Assembly: GCA_937891805.1 (NCBI GenBank)
Contig: CALATK010000067.1
Coordinates: 1 to 64,000, forward strand
From: an uncultured Fibrobacter sp.
GTDB lineage: Bacteria > Fibrobacterota > Fibrobacteria > Fibrobacterales > Fibrobacteraceae
Direction: 5' to 3'
Length of the DNA: 64,000 nucleotides
A program made the translations under genes and the position numbers. Positions 24,214 through 32,839 of the stretch are shown here, piece by piece; the first letter of the stretch is position 1; each line of letters starts with the position of its first letter. The notes under the pieces were generated by a model, which was not told where the DNA came from, made no database searches, and saw only the letters and a program-made list of their open reading frames with translations.

Positions 24214-24480
24214 CAAATCCAAGATTTGAAGAAGAAAAAAAATCTTCTGTGCTTGGAAAAAGAAGCGAGCAGGACCAGGAGCCGAGCCCCCGTAGCTAAA
24301 ATGCAAAAAAGATGGCCGAAACCATCTTTTTTTTCAAATCCAAGATTTGAAGAAGAAACGGAATTGTCCGTTCAACCCAGCCGAAGCTAGAAGCGAGCAG
24401 AGCGAGGCCGCAGGACCGAAGCTGTACAAAGCGTACAGCGAGGGTCCGAGAACGAAGCTATGCAACGCTTATAGCAAGGC
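24190..24480. repeat. Tandem hairpin-rich repeat block downstream of nfnB
   Basis: The ~48-bp segment at 24190-24237 recurs at 24311-24358 (terminator hairpin, CAAATCcaaGATTTG hairpin, AAGAAGAAA). The remainder holds two similar small hairpins around 24420 (GCTGTACAAAGCGTACAGC) and 24457 (GCTATGCAACGCTTATAGC). No supported gene lies in 24044-24480. Confidence 0.65.
24305..24334. terminator. Bidirectional hairpin terminator, unit 2
   Basis: GATGG-ccgaaa-CCATC flanked by A6 and T8. On the minus strand this is the first strong terminator after nfnB. Confidence 0.75.
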
Positions 24481-25980
24481 CTACTTCTTCAAATATTCAT
24501 TGATGCCTGCGGCAGCGCGGCGCCCCTCCCCCATGGCGAGAATCACGGTTGCGGCTCCCAGCACGATGTCACCACCGGCATAGACCTTTTCCATGAAAGT
24601 CTTGTTGGCGGTTGCATCTTCGAGAAGGATGTGACCCTTCTTGTCGACGGAGAGTTCCGGCGTGGTGTTGCTGATAAGCGGGTTAGAACCGTTACCGATA
24701 GCAACGAGCACGGTGTCGCATTCGATTTCAAAGCTTGCGCCTTCGACCTTGACCGGACGCGGACGGCCCTTTTCATCGGGTTCACCCAGCTCGTACTTGT
24801 CGACGAGCATGCCGCGCACGTGGCCGGCTTCGTCGCCAAGAATCTTGGCCGGGTTCTGCAGAACGCAGAATTCAACACCCTCTTCCTGGGCATGGAGAAC
24901 TTCTTCCTTACGGGCGGGGAGTTCGTTCATGCTGCGGCGGTAAACAATGCGGACCTTTTCGGCACCCAAGCGGAGAGCCATACGGGCAGCGTCCATAGCG
25001 ACGTTACCGCCACCGAGAACCACCACGTTCTTGCCGGGCCACATCGGGGTATCGGCATGTTCCTTGTCGTAGGCGCGCATGAGGTTTGCGCGGGTCAGGT
25101 ATTCGTTAGCGGCGAACACACCCACCAGGTTTTCGCCTTCGATGTTCATGAACAGCGGAAGACCGGCACCAGTACCGACGAACACGGCATCGAAACCGTC
25201 CTTTTCAATCAGGTCCTTGAGCTTGCGGGTACGGCCAATCACAAAGTTGGTCTCGAACTTCACGCCCATGGCAGCGAGAGATTCGATTTCGTTGTCCACG
25301 ATCTTCTTGGGCAGACGGAATTCAGGAATGCCGTAGCGGACCACGCCACCGAGCTTGTGGAAGGCTTCGAAGATGGTCACGTCGTGACCTTCGCGGCGCA
25401 CGTCGGCGGCAACCACCAGGCCGGCAGGACCAGAACCGATCACGGCAACCTTCTTGCCGGTAGCGGGCTTCACGGCCGGCACAGAAGCACCACCGTTGTT
25501 GCGTTCGTAGTCGGCAGCAAAGCGTTCCAGGCGGCCGATAGCCACAGCCTGGTTCACGTCCTTGTGCATCTTGCCCATGGTGCAGTTCATCTGGCACTGG
25601 CGTTCCTGCGGGCAAACACGGCCGCAGATTGCCGGGAGCAAGCTGGTTTCCTTAATCTTTGCAATAGCGGCCTTGAAGTCACCTTCGGCAATCTTTGCGA
25701 TGAAGGCCGGAATGTCGATGTGCACCGGGCAGCTTTCGACGCAAGGCTGGTTCTTACAAGCGAGGCAGCGGTTAGCTTCCACAATAGCCTGAGCTTCGGT
25801 GTAACCCTGGGCCACTTCTTCCATCACGCGGGCGCGGTAGCTGGGTTCCAGCTGCGGCATGGGCTGAGCCGGAATAGCAGTCTTGTCCTTGGGCTTGAGC
25901 GGCTTCGGGAGGGCGTTAATCTTTTCAAGTTCCACCTTGGCGGCGGCGTCCAACTGTTCACGAGTCAAATGTTCAGACAT
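24481..25980 (-). CDS. nfnB: NfnB / glutamate-synthase-small-chain-type flavoprotein
   Basis: 499 residues. The N-terminal Fe-S domain has CLACKNQPCVESCP (about 73-86) and CGRVCPQERQC-x3-C (about 115-130). A FAD site, VAVIGSGPAGLVVAADV (about 179-195), and an NAD(P) site, VVVLGGGNVAMDAARMA, follow, ending in the family's GDIVLGAATVI. Alone it would be called GltA/GltD-like. Adjacent to the NfnA-type subunit, with which it overlaps (TAATG at 25980), it is best read as the large subunit of NADH-dependent ferredoxin:NADP+ oxidoreductase, a bifurcating enzyme that balances NADPH in anaerobes. A sulfide dehydrogenase (SudAB) reading cannot be excluded. Confidence 0.85.
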   Translation of the reverse strand: MSEHLTREQLDAAAKVELEKINALPKPLKPKDKTAIPAQPMPQLEPSYRARVMEEVAQGYTEAQAIVEANRCLACKNQPCVESCPVHIDIPAFIAKIAEGDFKAAIAKIKETSLLPAICGRVCPQERQCQMNCTMGKMHKDVNQAVAIGRLERFAADYERNNGGASVPAVKPATGKKVAVIGSGPAGLVVAADVRREGHDVTIFEAFHKLGGVVRYGIPEFRLPKKIVDNEIESLAAMGVKFETNFVIGRTRKLKDLIEKDGFDAVFVGTGAGLPLFMNIEGENLVGVFAANEYLTRANLMRAYDKEHADTPMWPGKNVVVLGGGNVAMDAARMALRLGAEKVRIVYRRSMNELPARKEEVLHAQEEGVEFCVLQNPAKILGDEAGHVRGMLVDKYELGEPDEKGRPRPVKVEGASFEIECDTVLVAIGNGSNPLISNTTPELSVDKKGHILLEDATANKTFMEKVYAGGDIVLGAATVILAMGEGRRAAAGINEYLKK

Positions 25981-26867
25981 TACTTGCTCTCCTTGGCCTT
26001 TGCGTCAGCCATCTTGTCAATGTTGCACTTGTGGCCGTCGTTTGCACCGAAGCGGTGCAAGGCTTCCTGTTCCTGGGGCTTGAAAGCGCCCATGCGCTGG
26101 AGCATGTTGTTCCAGTCCACTTCGTGGCCGTCGAATTCCGGGCCGTCAACGCAGACGAACTTGGTCTTGCCGCCGATAGTCACGCGGCAGCCACCGCACA
26201 TGCCGGTCCCGTCCACCATGATGCTGTTGAGGCTCACGACAGTCTTCACGCCGTAGGGCTTGGTGGTGAGGGCGCAGAACTTCATCATAACCGGAGGACC
26301 GATGGCGAGCACCATGTCGGGCTTGCCCTTGGTGTCTTCGCAGAGTTCCTTCAGCGGTTCGGTCACGAGACCCTTGCGGCCGTAGGAGCCGTCGTCGGTC
26401 ATGAAAATGATTTCGTCGGCGAGGGCGGTCATTTCTTCCTTCATGAGGAAGAGGCTCTCGTTACGAGCACCCATGATGATAGTGACCTTGTTGCCGGCCT
26501 TCTTCATGGCCTGGACAATCGGGTGCATCGGGGCAATGCCCACGCCACCGCACACGCAAACCACGTGGCCAAAATTCTCGATGTGGGTCGGGGAACCCAG
26601 CGGGCCCACGAGCACCGGGATATCGTCACCGACTTCGAACTTGGAAAGTTCGGTGGTGGTCTTACCGACGGTCTGGAAAATCAGGGTGATGGAGCCTTCA
26701 GTCGTGTCGGCATCGGCGATGGTGAGGGGCACGCGTTCGCCGTTGTCCTTGTTCGTCTGGAGGATGATGAACTGGCCGGCCTTACGCTCTTGGGCGATCA
26801 GCGGGGCCTCGACGCGGAATTGGAATACCGCAGGAGATAACTGTTTTTTAAAGAGAATTTTTGCCAT
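25980..26867 (-). CDS. nfnA: NfnA / ferredoxin-NADP+ reductase alpha-type subunit
   Basis: 295 residues. It has a FAD-binding barrel (1-100), an NAD-binding domain with CVCGGVGIAPMHPI (about 108-122) and a C-terminal [2Fe-2S] loop DGTGMCGGCRVTIGG followed by FVC. The Asp plus three Cys ligand set is that described for NfnA. It pairs with the overlapping downstream nfnB. The start codon lies in a perfect 8-bp inverted repeat (26858-26878) and no Shine-Dalgarno is visible; the 5' side is a T-rich tract. Confidence 0.88.
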   Translation of the reverse strand: MAKILFKKQLSPAVFQFRVEAPLIAQERKAGQFIILQTNKDNGERVPLTIADADTTEGSITLIFQTVGKTTTELSKFEVGDDIPVLVGPLGSPTHIENFGHVVCVCGGVGIAPMHPIVQAMKKAGNKVTIIMGARNESLFLMKEEMTALADEIIFMTDDGSYGRKGLVTEPLKELCEDTKGKPDMVLAIGPPVMMKFCALTTKPYGVKTVVSLNSIMVDGTGMCGGCRVTIGGKTKFVCVDGPEFDGHEVDWNNMLQRMGAFKPQEQEALHRFGANDGHKCNIDKMADAKAKESK

Positions 26868-26878
26868 AGTGGCAAAAA
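26858..26878. repeat. Inverted repeat across the nfnA start codon
   Basis: TTTTTGCC (26858-26865), 5 nt, GGCAAAAA (26871-26878). The nfnA ATG (26867-26865 on the minus strand) lies inside, as with the XRE gene at 10090. Confidence 0.5.
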
Positions 26879-26918
26879 AAATAAAAAAAACAGCCCAATT
26901 AGTCAGCCATAGGGCCTA

Positions 26919-27101
26919 TCAAGCACCCGGTTGGGCAATGAACAGAAACACCAAGATGCCAACCAAGAGGGCAAAACCCACCAAGAGCCGTCGTTTAAGA
27001 CTCTTTTTCATTTCCTCACGAGAGGCCTTTCTTCGCCCCATGGAAAGCACAAAAAAGAAGAAGCCCCAGAAAATGCCGAGAAAGAGAATACCGTATGACA
27101 T
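26919..27101 (-). CDS. Small two-helix membrane protein (60 aa)
   Basis: 60 residues: membrane helix (about 2-20), basic loop RRKASREEMKKSLKRR, membrane helix (about 40-57). No family recognised. The stop is followed on the minus strand by a weak GCCC/GGGC hairpin and two T8 tracts before nfnA, so it may end there. The composition and hydrophobicity support a real protein; the start context is poor (TCACTTTTTATG, no Shine-Dalgarno). Confidence 0.5.
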   Translation of the reverse strand: MSYGILFLGIFWGFFFFVLSMGRRKASREEMKKSLKRRLLVGFALLVGILVFLFIAQPGA

Positions 27102-27105
27102 AAAA

Positions 27106-27275
27106 AGTGATTAGGGGTTAGGATCTAGGGGTTAGGATCTAGGATCTAGGATCTAGGATCTAGGATTTAGGGGTTAGGGGTTAGGATCTAGGGGCTAGAG
27201 AAAAACTTGACGCACGAAGTGCGTGATTCTTGTTCACTAAATCCTAATCTCTAGTCTCTAGCCCCCTCAACATTC
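27106..27275. repeat. Long dispersed repeat C, copy 1 (GGATCTAGG heptads, inverted arms)
   Basis: The left arm is built of GGGGTTAGG and GATCTAG units repeated about eight times. The centre has GCACGAAGTGCG, and the right arm runs in inverse sense (AAATCCTAATCTC, CTAGTCTCTAGCCCC). The arms can pair into one long hairpin. A second copy lies at 36643-36757 and shorter ones at 17113 and 39437. Confidence 0.7.
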
Positions 27276-27301
27276 TAAACCATAGACGTTTTAATAAAAA
27301 A

Positions 27302-27462
27302 GGGCATCCCTCACGGTGGAACACTCGAAGCTACTCATTCTGAAATGATAGCAGTGCCTTGGGGTTTTGTTTTTCGCGTCAAAGCGCGCCTAAACTGAAT
27401 CTCAAGAGCCACGAGCTTTTATAATCTTGTTAGATCGGGCGTTAATCCGTGGGATGCCTATG
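27302..27462 (-). ncRNA. 6S-like RNA (ssrS candidate) downstream of zapA
   Basis: On the minus strand a promoter (TTGTTT 27491-27496, N17, TATATT 27468-27473) predicts a start near 27461. The product, about 160 nt, is closed by a terminal stem: GGCATCCC-ACGG at the 5' end pairs with CCGT-GAGGGATGCC at the 3' end, and T6 follows at once. Inside are small hairpins (GCGCGC-TTTGA-CGCG; a CUAUCAUU/AAUGAGUAG helix) in an otherwise open centre. Size, end pairing and position next to zapA match the zapA-ssrS order known in enterobacteria. The alternative is an unrelated sRNA. Confidence 0.6.
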
Positions 27463-27467
27463 CCCAT

Positions 27468-27496
27468 AATATACCTAACTGCGATGCTAAAAACAA
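27468..27496 (-). promoter_or_regulatory. Promoter of the 6S-like RNA
   Basis: TTGTTT, 17 nt, TATATT on the minus strand, with start predicted about 27461. Confidence 0.6.
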
Positions 27497-27554
27497 GTGT
27501 TTTTTTTAATATCTTAGAAAACCCCGAAATTTGTTCAAAAACGGGGTTTTCCGA

Positions 27555-27872
27555 TTACTTCCAGTCTTCCGAAGAATCCTGACCCTCTTCCAGGAGGGAC
27601 GAAAGTTCCTTCAGGCGCTGGTCCATCTGGTCCATCTGGACTTTTGCCTGACGGAGCATCTTGCGGACATCGAAAAGCTGCTGGCCCAAATCCAGCGCCA
27701 AGAGCGCCAGGCGTTTTGCATTTTCCAGGTTGTACTTGCCGAAGCTTTCGAAGCGTTCGTCAATAAAGCCAAGCACCTCCTGCAGGTCGCTATCGGAAAG
27801 GTCCGTGCGGATCTGCAGTTTTTCCTTGGCTACCGTTATGCTTACCGGTCTGTGTGTATTCAATTCTGCCAT
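27555..27872 (-). CDS. zapA: Cell division protein ZapA
   Basis: 105 residues, the normal length. The N-terminal beta-alpha part (PVSITVAKEKLQIRTDLS) is followed by a long coiled coil (about 30-95). ZapA bundles FtsZ filaments at the division ring. GTAGGAAT stands before the ATG. It lies 43 nt after a coiled-coil gene that may supply a ZapB-like partner, and the 6S-like RNA follows. Confidence 0.8.
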   Translation of the reverse strand: MAELNTHRPVSITVAKEKLQIRTDLSDSDLQEVLGFIDERFESFGKYNLENAKRLALLALDLGQQLFDVRKMLRQAKVQMDQMDQRLKELSSLLEEGQDSSEDWK

Positions 27873-27915
27873 TATCGCATTCCTACGCCGAATGGATCAT
27901 CGTCCATCAGCCATT

Positions 27916-29223
27916 TTAGCCGAAAAAATTTCCTTGCGAGCCCTCCCGACTCGCGAACAAATCATCGTCCTTTTCGTTGGCCCCGTGAATTTCCGGAAGC
28001 TCTTCTTCGTCGTCATCCCTGGACATGGTCATGTCCACGATAGGTCCGAGGCTCGGGTCTTCCACAAACTCGTCCTTCGGCTCCTCCGGGGCAGGTTCCT
28101 CAGCAGCAGGCTCTTCTTGTAACAGCGGGTCAGGCGACCATTCCGCCGCCTTTGCAGGTTCTTCGGCAACGGGCTCTTCGAAAGCAGGCTCTGCCGGAGC
28201 AGGTTCCACGACCGTTTCGTCAGCGACGGGTTCCTCTTGCGGAAGGTCGTCTGCGGGCATCTCGAAATCATCTGTCAGGGTAGCGGACGGTTCTTCTTGA
28301 GGGGGTTCATCGAAATTCAATTCCGTCTGCTCCTGGGCAGGTTCTTCAAAGGTGTCGTCGGCAGCAACCGCTGACGCAGCAACGGTCGCCGTGGCAATCG
28401 TTGCCGAAGGCGCCATCGGGGCACGGGGAGCCGTTCCTTCAACACCTTCCACGAACTGGTCCACGGGGAATTCTGCGCCCAGTTCCTTTTCAATGGTGGC
28501 CAGAAGCTGTTTGAACTTGTCCTGGATTTCGGCAATTTCTTCGGCCTGGTTCTGAATCGTTTCGTCTTTCTGGGCCAGTTCCTCGGCCTTCTTTGCAAGT
28601 TCGGCATCCTTGCCTGCAAGTTCCACAATCTTGGAAGAAAGCATCTGTTCCTTTTCGGCAAGTTCCTGCTTCACCATGGCGAGCTCTTCGGCATTTTTCG
28701 CAAGCAGGGTCGCCTTGTCCGCCAGTTCCACGTCTTTCTGGTTCAAGGACATGTCCCGCTCGTTGAGCATTTCGTCCTTGGCTACGAGCTGGCGGTTTTT
28801 TTCTTCGAGTTCCTCGGTTTTCTGGGCAAGGAGGGCCGTCTTTTCGGCCAGCTCGGCTTCTTTGCCCGCAAGGACCGTTTCTTTCTGGGAAAGGGCGCTT
28901 GCCTGGGTCGAAATCTGCTGTTCCTTGGCGGCAATGTCCGACTTTGCCTGTTCCAACTTCTGGGTCAGTTCCTGGAGGGCCAGTTCCTTCTTGTTCAGAG
29001 CCTCGGCCTGGACCGCCGCCTGGTTCGCCCTCACGTCGAGAGCCGCCTTGCATTCGGCCAAACTCGCATTGGCCGTCTGGAGCAGGGATTCCCTGTCTTG
29101 CAGGCCGGACTGGGCTTCGGCCAGCTGCACCTTTAAGCTTGAAACCTCTTGGCGCAGGCCACGTACCGTGGACAAGACGCCATCAACCTTTTGTGAAAGA
29201 ACGTTCAGATTTTCCAGGTTCAT
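27916..29223 (-). CDS. Long coiled-coil protein, ZapB-like N-terminus
   Basis: 435 residues from ATG at 29223 with GGAG 5 nt upstream; the longer frame reading is a hydrophobic, non-coding-looking lead. Residues 1-275 are almost pure coiled coil with repeated Leu-Ala-Glu-Lys units (KEAELAEKTALLAQKTEELEEK type). Residues 290-410 are Pro/Ala/Glu-rich (EEPAAEEPAPEEP), followed by an acidic tail. The first 60 residues resemble ZapB-type division coiled coils. With zapA downstream, a divisome or cell-architecture role is inferred. A 29-nt 5' leader with a Shine-Dalgarno sets it apart from the leaderless genes nearby. Confidence 0.75.
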   Translation of the reverse strand: MNLENLNVLSQKVDGVLSTVRGLRQEVSSLKVQLAEAQSGLQDRESLLQTANASLAECKAALDVRANQAAVQAEALNKKELALQELTQKLEQAKSDIAAKEQQISTQASALSQKETVLAGKEAELAEKTALLAQKTEELEEKNRQLVAKDEMLNERDMSLNQKDVELADKATLLAKNAEELAMVKQELAEKEQMLSSKIVELAGKDAELAKKAEELAQKDETIQNQAEEIAEIQDKFKQLLATIEKELGAEFPVDQFVEGVEGTAPRAPMAPSATIATATVAASAVAADDTFEEPAQEQTELNFDEPPQEEPSATLTDDFEMPADDLPQEEPVADETVVEPAPAEPAFEEPVAEEPAKAAEWSPDPLLQEEPAAEEPAPEEPKDEFVEDPSLGPIVDMTMSRDDDEEELPEIHGANEKDDDLFASREGSQGNFFG

Positions 29224-29319
29224 TTTTTCTCCGTAAATCCAGGGGGAACATCCCCATAAAAAGATATATAAAAATTTGACAAAAGGACAATAAAAAAGCA
29301 TTGTTTTTTGGGGATTTTC

Positions 29320-29332
29320 TATTTTCGGAGTA
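29320..29332 (+). promoter_or_regulatory. Predicted -10 of uvrC (leaderless type)
   Basis: TATTTTCG, 5 nt, ATG. A weak GGAG lies only 2 nt before the ATG. Confidence 0.35.
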
Positions 29333-31183
29333 ATGCTCCAATTCGGCGAACATATCGAACGGCGGCTCGCGGAACTGCCGGCACTCCCTGGCGTCTACAT
29401 CATGAAGAACGCCCAGGGGAAAATCATCTACATCGGCAAGGCTAAGGTGCTCAAGAACCGGGTCCGGAGCTACTTTGACGGGTCCGACCACACGGGCCAC
29501 CGGGCGGCCACACTGATGCTCCCCTACATCCGGGACATCGAATGGATTATTACCGAAAGCGAGTCCGAAGCGCTGATTCTGGAAGCGAACCTCATCCGCA
29601 AGCACACGCCCAAGTACAACGTGCTGCTGAAAGACGACAAGCATTTCCCCTACCTGGCCTTTTCGGTGAAAGAACCCTTCCCCAGGCTGTTCCTGACCCG
29701 CTCGGTCCACAAGGACGACAACCTGTACTACGGCCCCTTCATGGGGTCCCGCATGATAGACCAGCTGATCGACCTCTCGGCGAGGCTGTTCCACATCCGG
29801 GAATGCAAGCTGAAACTGCCTCTCGCCAAGCCCCAGCGCCCCTGCCTGAACTACCACATCGGGCGCTGCGACGCTCCCTGTGCAGGACTCATTTCCGAAG
29901 AAGCCTACCGTGAAAAGGTGGAGCAGGCAAAGCTCTTGCTCGAAGGCAAGCGGGACGACCTTTTGGAACGCTGGCAGCGTGAAATGGAAGAGGCCAGCGC
30001 GAATCTGGACTTTGAGACGGCGGGCAAGCGGCGGGACGCCATCCAGGCTCTGCAGGCCACGGGAATCCACCAAAAGACAGACGTCAGCGACCCGAACCTT
30101 TCGCTGGACATCTTGACGCTCCGACGGAACGGGACCATGGCCGCCGCGGTCATTTTCGAATACCGGAACGGGGTCCTCCGGGGGCGCAGGCACTACCGGC
30201 TGGAATGCAAGCTGGAAGACGACGCCACCGAAATTTTCCGCCAGATGGTGTTGCCCTGGTACATGGACGTGCCCATGATTCCCGCCGAAATCGCCACCGA
30301 CATCGACCTTCCCGAAGATGCGGAACTGCTCCAGCAGACGCTTTCCGAAAAGGCCGGGCGGAAGGTGCGGTTCACCAACCCCCAGCGGGGCGAAAAAGTG
30401 GGATTCCTGAAATTGGCAGGCGCCAACGCCGACATGATTCTGGTGGAAATGCGCTCCGAAGTGCAAAAATACAGCGAAATCGACCAAAGCGTCTTTGAGC
30501 TGCAAAAAGTTCTGGGCCTCAAAAAGACTCCCTTCCGTATCGAGTGCGTCGACATCTCGCACCTGAGCGGCACCAACACCGTGGCAAGTCTCGTGGCCTT
30601 CAAGAACGGCAAGCCCGACAAGAGCAACTACCGCAAGTTTATCATCAAGACGGTTACCGGTGTCGATGATTTCGCCAGCATGCGGGAGGTCATGACCCGC
30701 CGTATCCGCAGGCTCGAAGACGAAGGCACGCCTATGCCCGACCTGTGGGTCTGCGACGGCGGCAAGGGCCAAGTAGATGCCACTATGCAGATTCTAAAGG
30801 AACTGGGTCACGACCAGGATTTACCGCTTATCGGCCTTGCCAAACGGCTAGAAGAAATCGTGTTTCCCGACGACCGCAAGAGCATCGTGCTGCACCGTAC
30901 CAGCCCCGCGTTAAAGCTATTGCAGAACGCCCGCGACGAGGCCCACCGTTTTGCCATTACCTACCAGCGGAGCAAGCGCAAGAAAGACCTGGAAGTGGAA
31001 TGGCTCAAGATGCCCGGCGTAGGCCACGAGACCCGGGTAAAAATTCTTTCCAAGTACAAGAGCGCCGAAGCCTTTATGGAAGCACCTCTAGAAGATATCG
31101 AAATCTTGCTGGGCAAGGTGCGGGGGAACAAGGTCCGGGAGCAGGTGGCGAAATACGTGACCGATTTTATTAAGGTCGACTAG
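29333..31183 (+). CDS. uvrC: Excinuclease ABC subunit C
   Basis: 616 residues, full length. The GIY-YIG domain (about 15-95) has LPGVYIM and IIYIGKAKVLKNRVRSYF. A Cys-containing linker, CLNYHIGRCDAPC (about 164-176), follows, then the UVR domain (about 195-235), the RNase H-like 5' nuclease with DISHLSG and VCDGGKGQV (about 400-490), and a helix-hairpin-helix tail (KMPGVGHETRVKILSKY). It makes both incisions in nucleotide excision repair with UvrAB. It converges with the 152-aa gene (3-nt gap). Confidence 0.95.
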   Translation: MLQFGEHIERRLAELPALPGVYIMKNAQGKIIYIGKAKVLKNRVRSYFDGSDHTGHRAATLMLPYIRDIEWIITESESEALILEANLIRKHTPKYNVLLKDDKHFPYLAFSVKEPFPRLFLTRSVHKDDNLYYGPFMGSRMIDQLIDLSARLFHIRECKLKLPLAKPQRPCLNYHIGRCDAPCAGLISEEAYREKVEQAKLLLEGKRDDLLERWQREMEEASANLDFETAGKRRDAIQALQATGIHQKTDVSDPNLSLDILTLRRNGTMAAAVIFEYRNGVLRGRRHYRLECKLEDDATEIFRQMVLPWYMDVPMIPAEIATDIDLPEDAELLQQTLSEKAGRKVRFTNPQRGEKVGFLKLAGANADMILVEMRSEVQKYSEIDQSVFELQKVLGLKKTPFRIECVDISHLSGTNTVASLVAFKNGKPDKSNYRKFIIKTVTGVDDFASMREVMTRRIRRLEDEGTPMPDLWVCDGGKGQVDATMQILKELGHDQDLPLIGLAKRLEEIVFPDDRKSIVLHRTSPALKLLQNARDEAHRFAITYQRSKRKKDLEVEWLKMPGVGHETRVKILSKYKSAEAFMEAPLEDIEILLGKVRGNKVREQVAKYVTDFIKVD

Positions 31184-31186
31184 TGC

Positions 31187-31645
31187 CTAAAGTTCAACGA
31201 GAATACCCGCCTGAACGTAGAGATAACCCTTGCCTGTATGATCCAGGAATTCATAACCGCTCATGACAAGAATAGAGGAGTAATCCCCGTTCTTGATGTC
31301 AAGGCCACCGCCCACTTTCCAGAAAAGCTGGTGGTCGCTCCCGATCAGGTAGCCTAAATCGCCCGTGGCAACCGGTAAAATTTGACTTCCGATAGGCAGG
31401 CGCACCCAGAGTGCTCCGCTCACAGGCACCAGACCCACGTTGTCAATTTCCTGATAGCCGCTGCCTACACCCACAAATAACATCTGGTCAATGCGATACC
31501 ACAGGTGACCATAAATATTCAGGTTGAACTTGAAAAGTTCACTTGTATGATTAACCACACCCGCCTGTACATCCATGGTAAAGGCATTTGCAGGCACAAC
31601 TGCAATTGCAAACACGAACAAGAAAGCGGCCAGGATTTTTTTCAT
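31187..31645 (-). CDS. Small secreted beta-rich protein
   Basis: 152 residues with a signal peptide (1-21, after ANA). The mature part has short amphipathic strands and glycines and ends in LVEL, consistent with a small outer-membrane barrel. No family recognised. It is the last gene of the clpP-ftsY-lipoprotein-thioredoxin-glycosyltransferase series, 42 nt after the glycosyltransferase stop. Confidence 0.65.
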   Translation of the reverse strand: MKKILAAFLFVFAIAVVPANAFTMDVQAGVVNHTSELFKFNLNIYGHLWYRIDQMLFVGVGSGYQEIDNVGLVPVSGALWVRLPIGSQILPVATGDLGYLIGSDHQLFWKVGGGLDIKNGDYSSILVMSGYEFLDHTGKGYLYVQAGILVEL

Positions 31646-31687
31646 ATTGCGGATACTCTAACCCAAATATAACCATTAGTCCAAGGT

Positions 31688-32839
31688 TCACTCATCAGAG
31701 CGGGCTTCACGAACCCAACCACCTGACTTTTCCTTGCCAAAAGACATAAAAAATCCCTTTAGTATCGCCATGTTCATTGACAAAAAGTAATAGGCGCCAG
31801 GAACGACCTTTGCCACTCCCAGTAATAAAATGGCAAGCATAGCCACCAAGAAGACACGGTATAGATTACTGTCCCATGCCAAGGGTATGTTGACTAAAAG
31901 CAGCAAAATCAAGATATGCGGAGAAAACCACCTCAAAATCTTGTGAGAAAAGAAAAGGTAGCAGCACAAAGGCCTAAAAGGATTGAGAAGAGGGATGTAT
32001 GACAACAAGTAATTAAAGTTGGCCCTTCCAATACGGACCTTCCGCCGGAATTCACCCGTCGTTTCCTTGGAGGTCTGTTCCGTTCCAATAGCACTAGAAA
32101 CAAAAGTACAGTAATAACCCTTCTGCAATATTTTTGTCGTCACAAAAAAGTCATCCATGACGCTTTTCTTGGTCGGCAAATCCGTATAGAGCTCTTTGCG
32201 TATCGCATAGAGCGCCCCGTTACCTCCAACGAGGAGGTCCATCATCCCTTCAAACTTCTTTATTTCGGATTCCAAGTCCCAATATGCACTTTCCCCACGA
32301 CCCAATTCCGAGCCGCTCTTATCCGTCAAAATCAAATGCCCGCAAGCACAGCCAATCTTTTCATCCCTAAAGGTCGCCACAAGTTTTCGGATGACATTGG
32401 GAAACATCATTGTATTTGCGTCGCAAAAAAGAAGGATCTCACCCGTCGCCTTTTTATGCAGACGATTTAGCATAGCCGCCTTACCTGCGTTCTTGGGGGC
32501 CTTGACAAGGGTGATGCCCTGGTCCTTGTATCGTTCTACGATTTCGGCAGTCCTGTCGGCGGAGCCATCGTCACCAATAAGGATTTCCAGTTTTTCCTTG
32601 GGATAATCCAGTTCCAGCAGGTTCTGGATTTTGCGCTCTATGACGGCTTCTTCGTTGTAGGCCGAAATCAAGATGGAAACAGTGGGCAGATTTTCTCCAT
32701 TGCCAACCTTGCCACCTTTCCGCTTGAATATCTCGCTGACAAAAGGGAGGGTAATGGGGAACAGCACATAACAATGAACTACCAGGAACAGTAGAACCCA
32801 AAAAGCTATCTGCAAGTAGAAAAGAACCTGTTCGTTCAT
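31688..32839 (-). CDS. Membrane-bound family 2 glycosyltransferase
   Basis: 383 residues: N-terminal membrane helix (about 7-30), GT2 domain (about 50-280) and two or three C-terminal membrane helices (about 300-365). GT2 landmarks are VSILISAYNEE, IGDDGSADRT, CDANTMM (DxD-like), MDDFFVT and the RRKVRIGRANF motif in place of QxxRW. It probably extends a surface polysaccharide from a nucleotide sugar at the inner membrane. The start overlaps the thioredoxin-like gene by 4 nt. Confidence 0.85.
   Translation of the reverse strand: MNEQVLFYLQIAFWVLLFLVVHCYVLFPITLPFVSEIFKRKGGKVGNGENLPTVSILISAYNEEAVIERKIQNLLELDYPKEKLEILIGDDGSADRTAEIVERYKDQGITLVKAPKNAGKAAMLNRLHKKATGEILLFCDANTMMFPNVIRKLVATFRDEKIGCACGHLILTDKSGSELGRGESAYWDLESEIKKFEGMMDLLVGGNGALYAIRKELYTDLPTKKSVMDDFFVTTKILQKGYYCTFVSSAIGTEQTSKETTGEFRRKVRIGRANFNYLLSYIPLLNPFRPLCCYLFFSHKILRWFSPHILILLLLVNIPLAWDSNLYRVFLVAMLAILLLGVAKVVPGAYYFLSMNMAILKGFFMSFGKEKSGGWVREARSDE

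Noticed and set aside
24631-26256. 541-codon plus-strand frame across nfnB and nfnA
   Set aside because: It spans two real genes on the other strand that carry clear Fe-S and nucleotide-binding motifs.
29183-30772. 529-codon minus-strand frame opposite uvrC
   Set aside because: uvrC is unmistakable on the plus strand; the antisense frame has no recognisable features.
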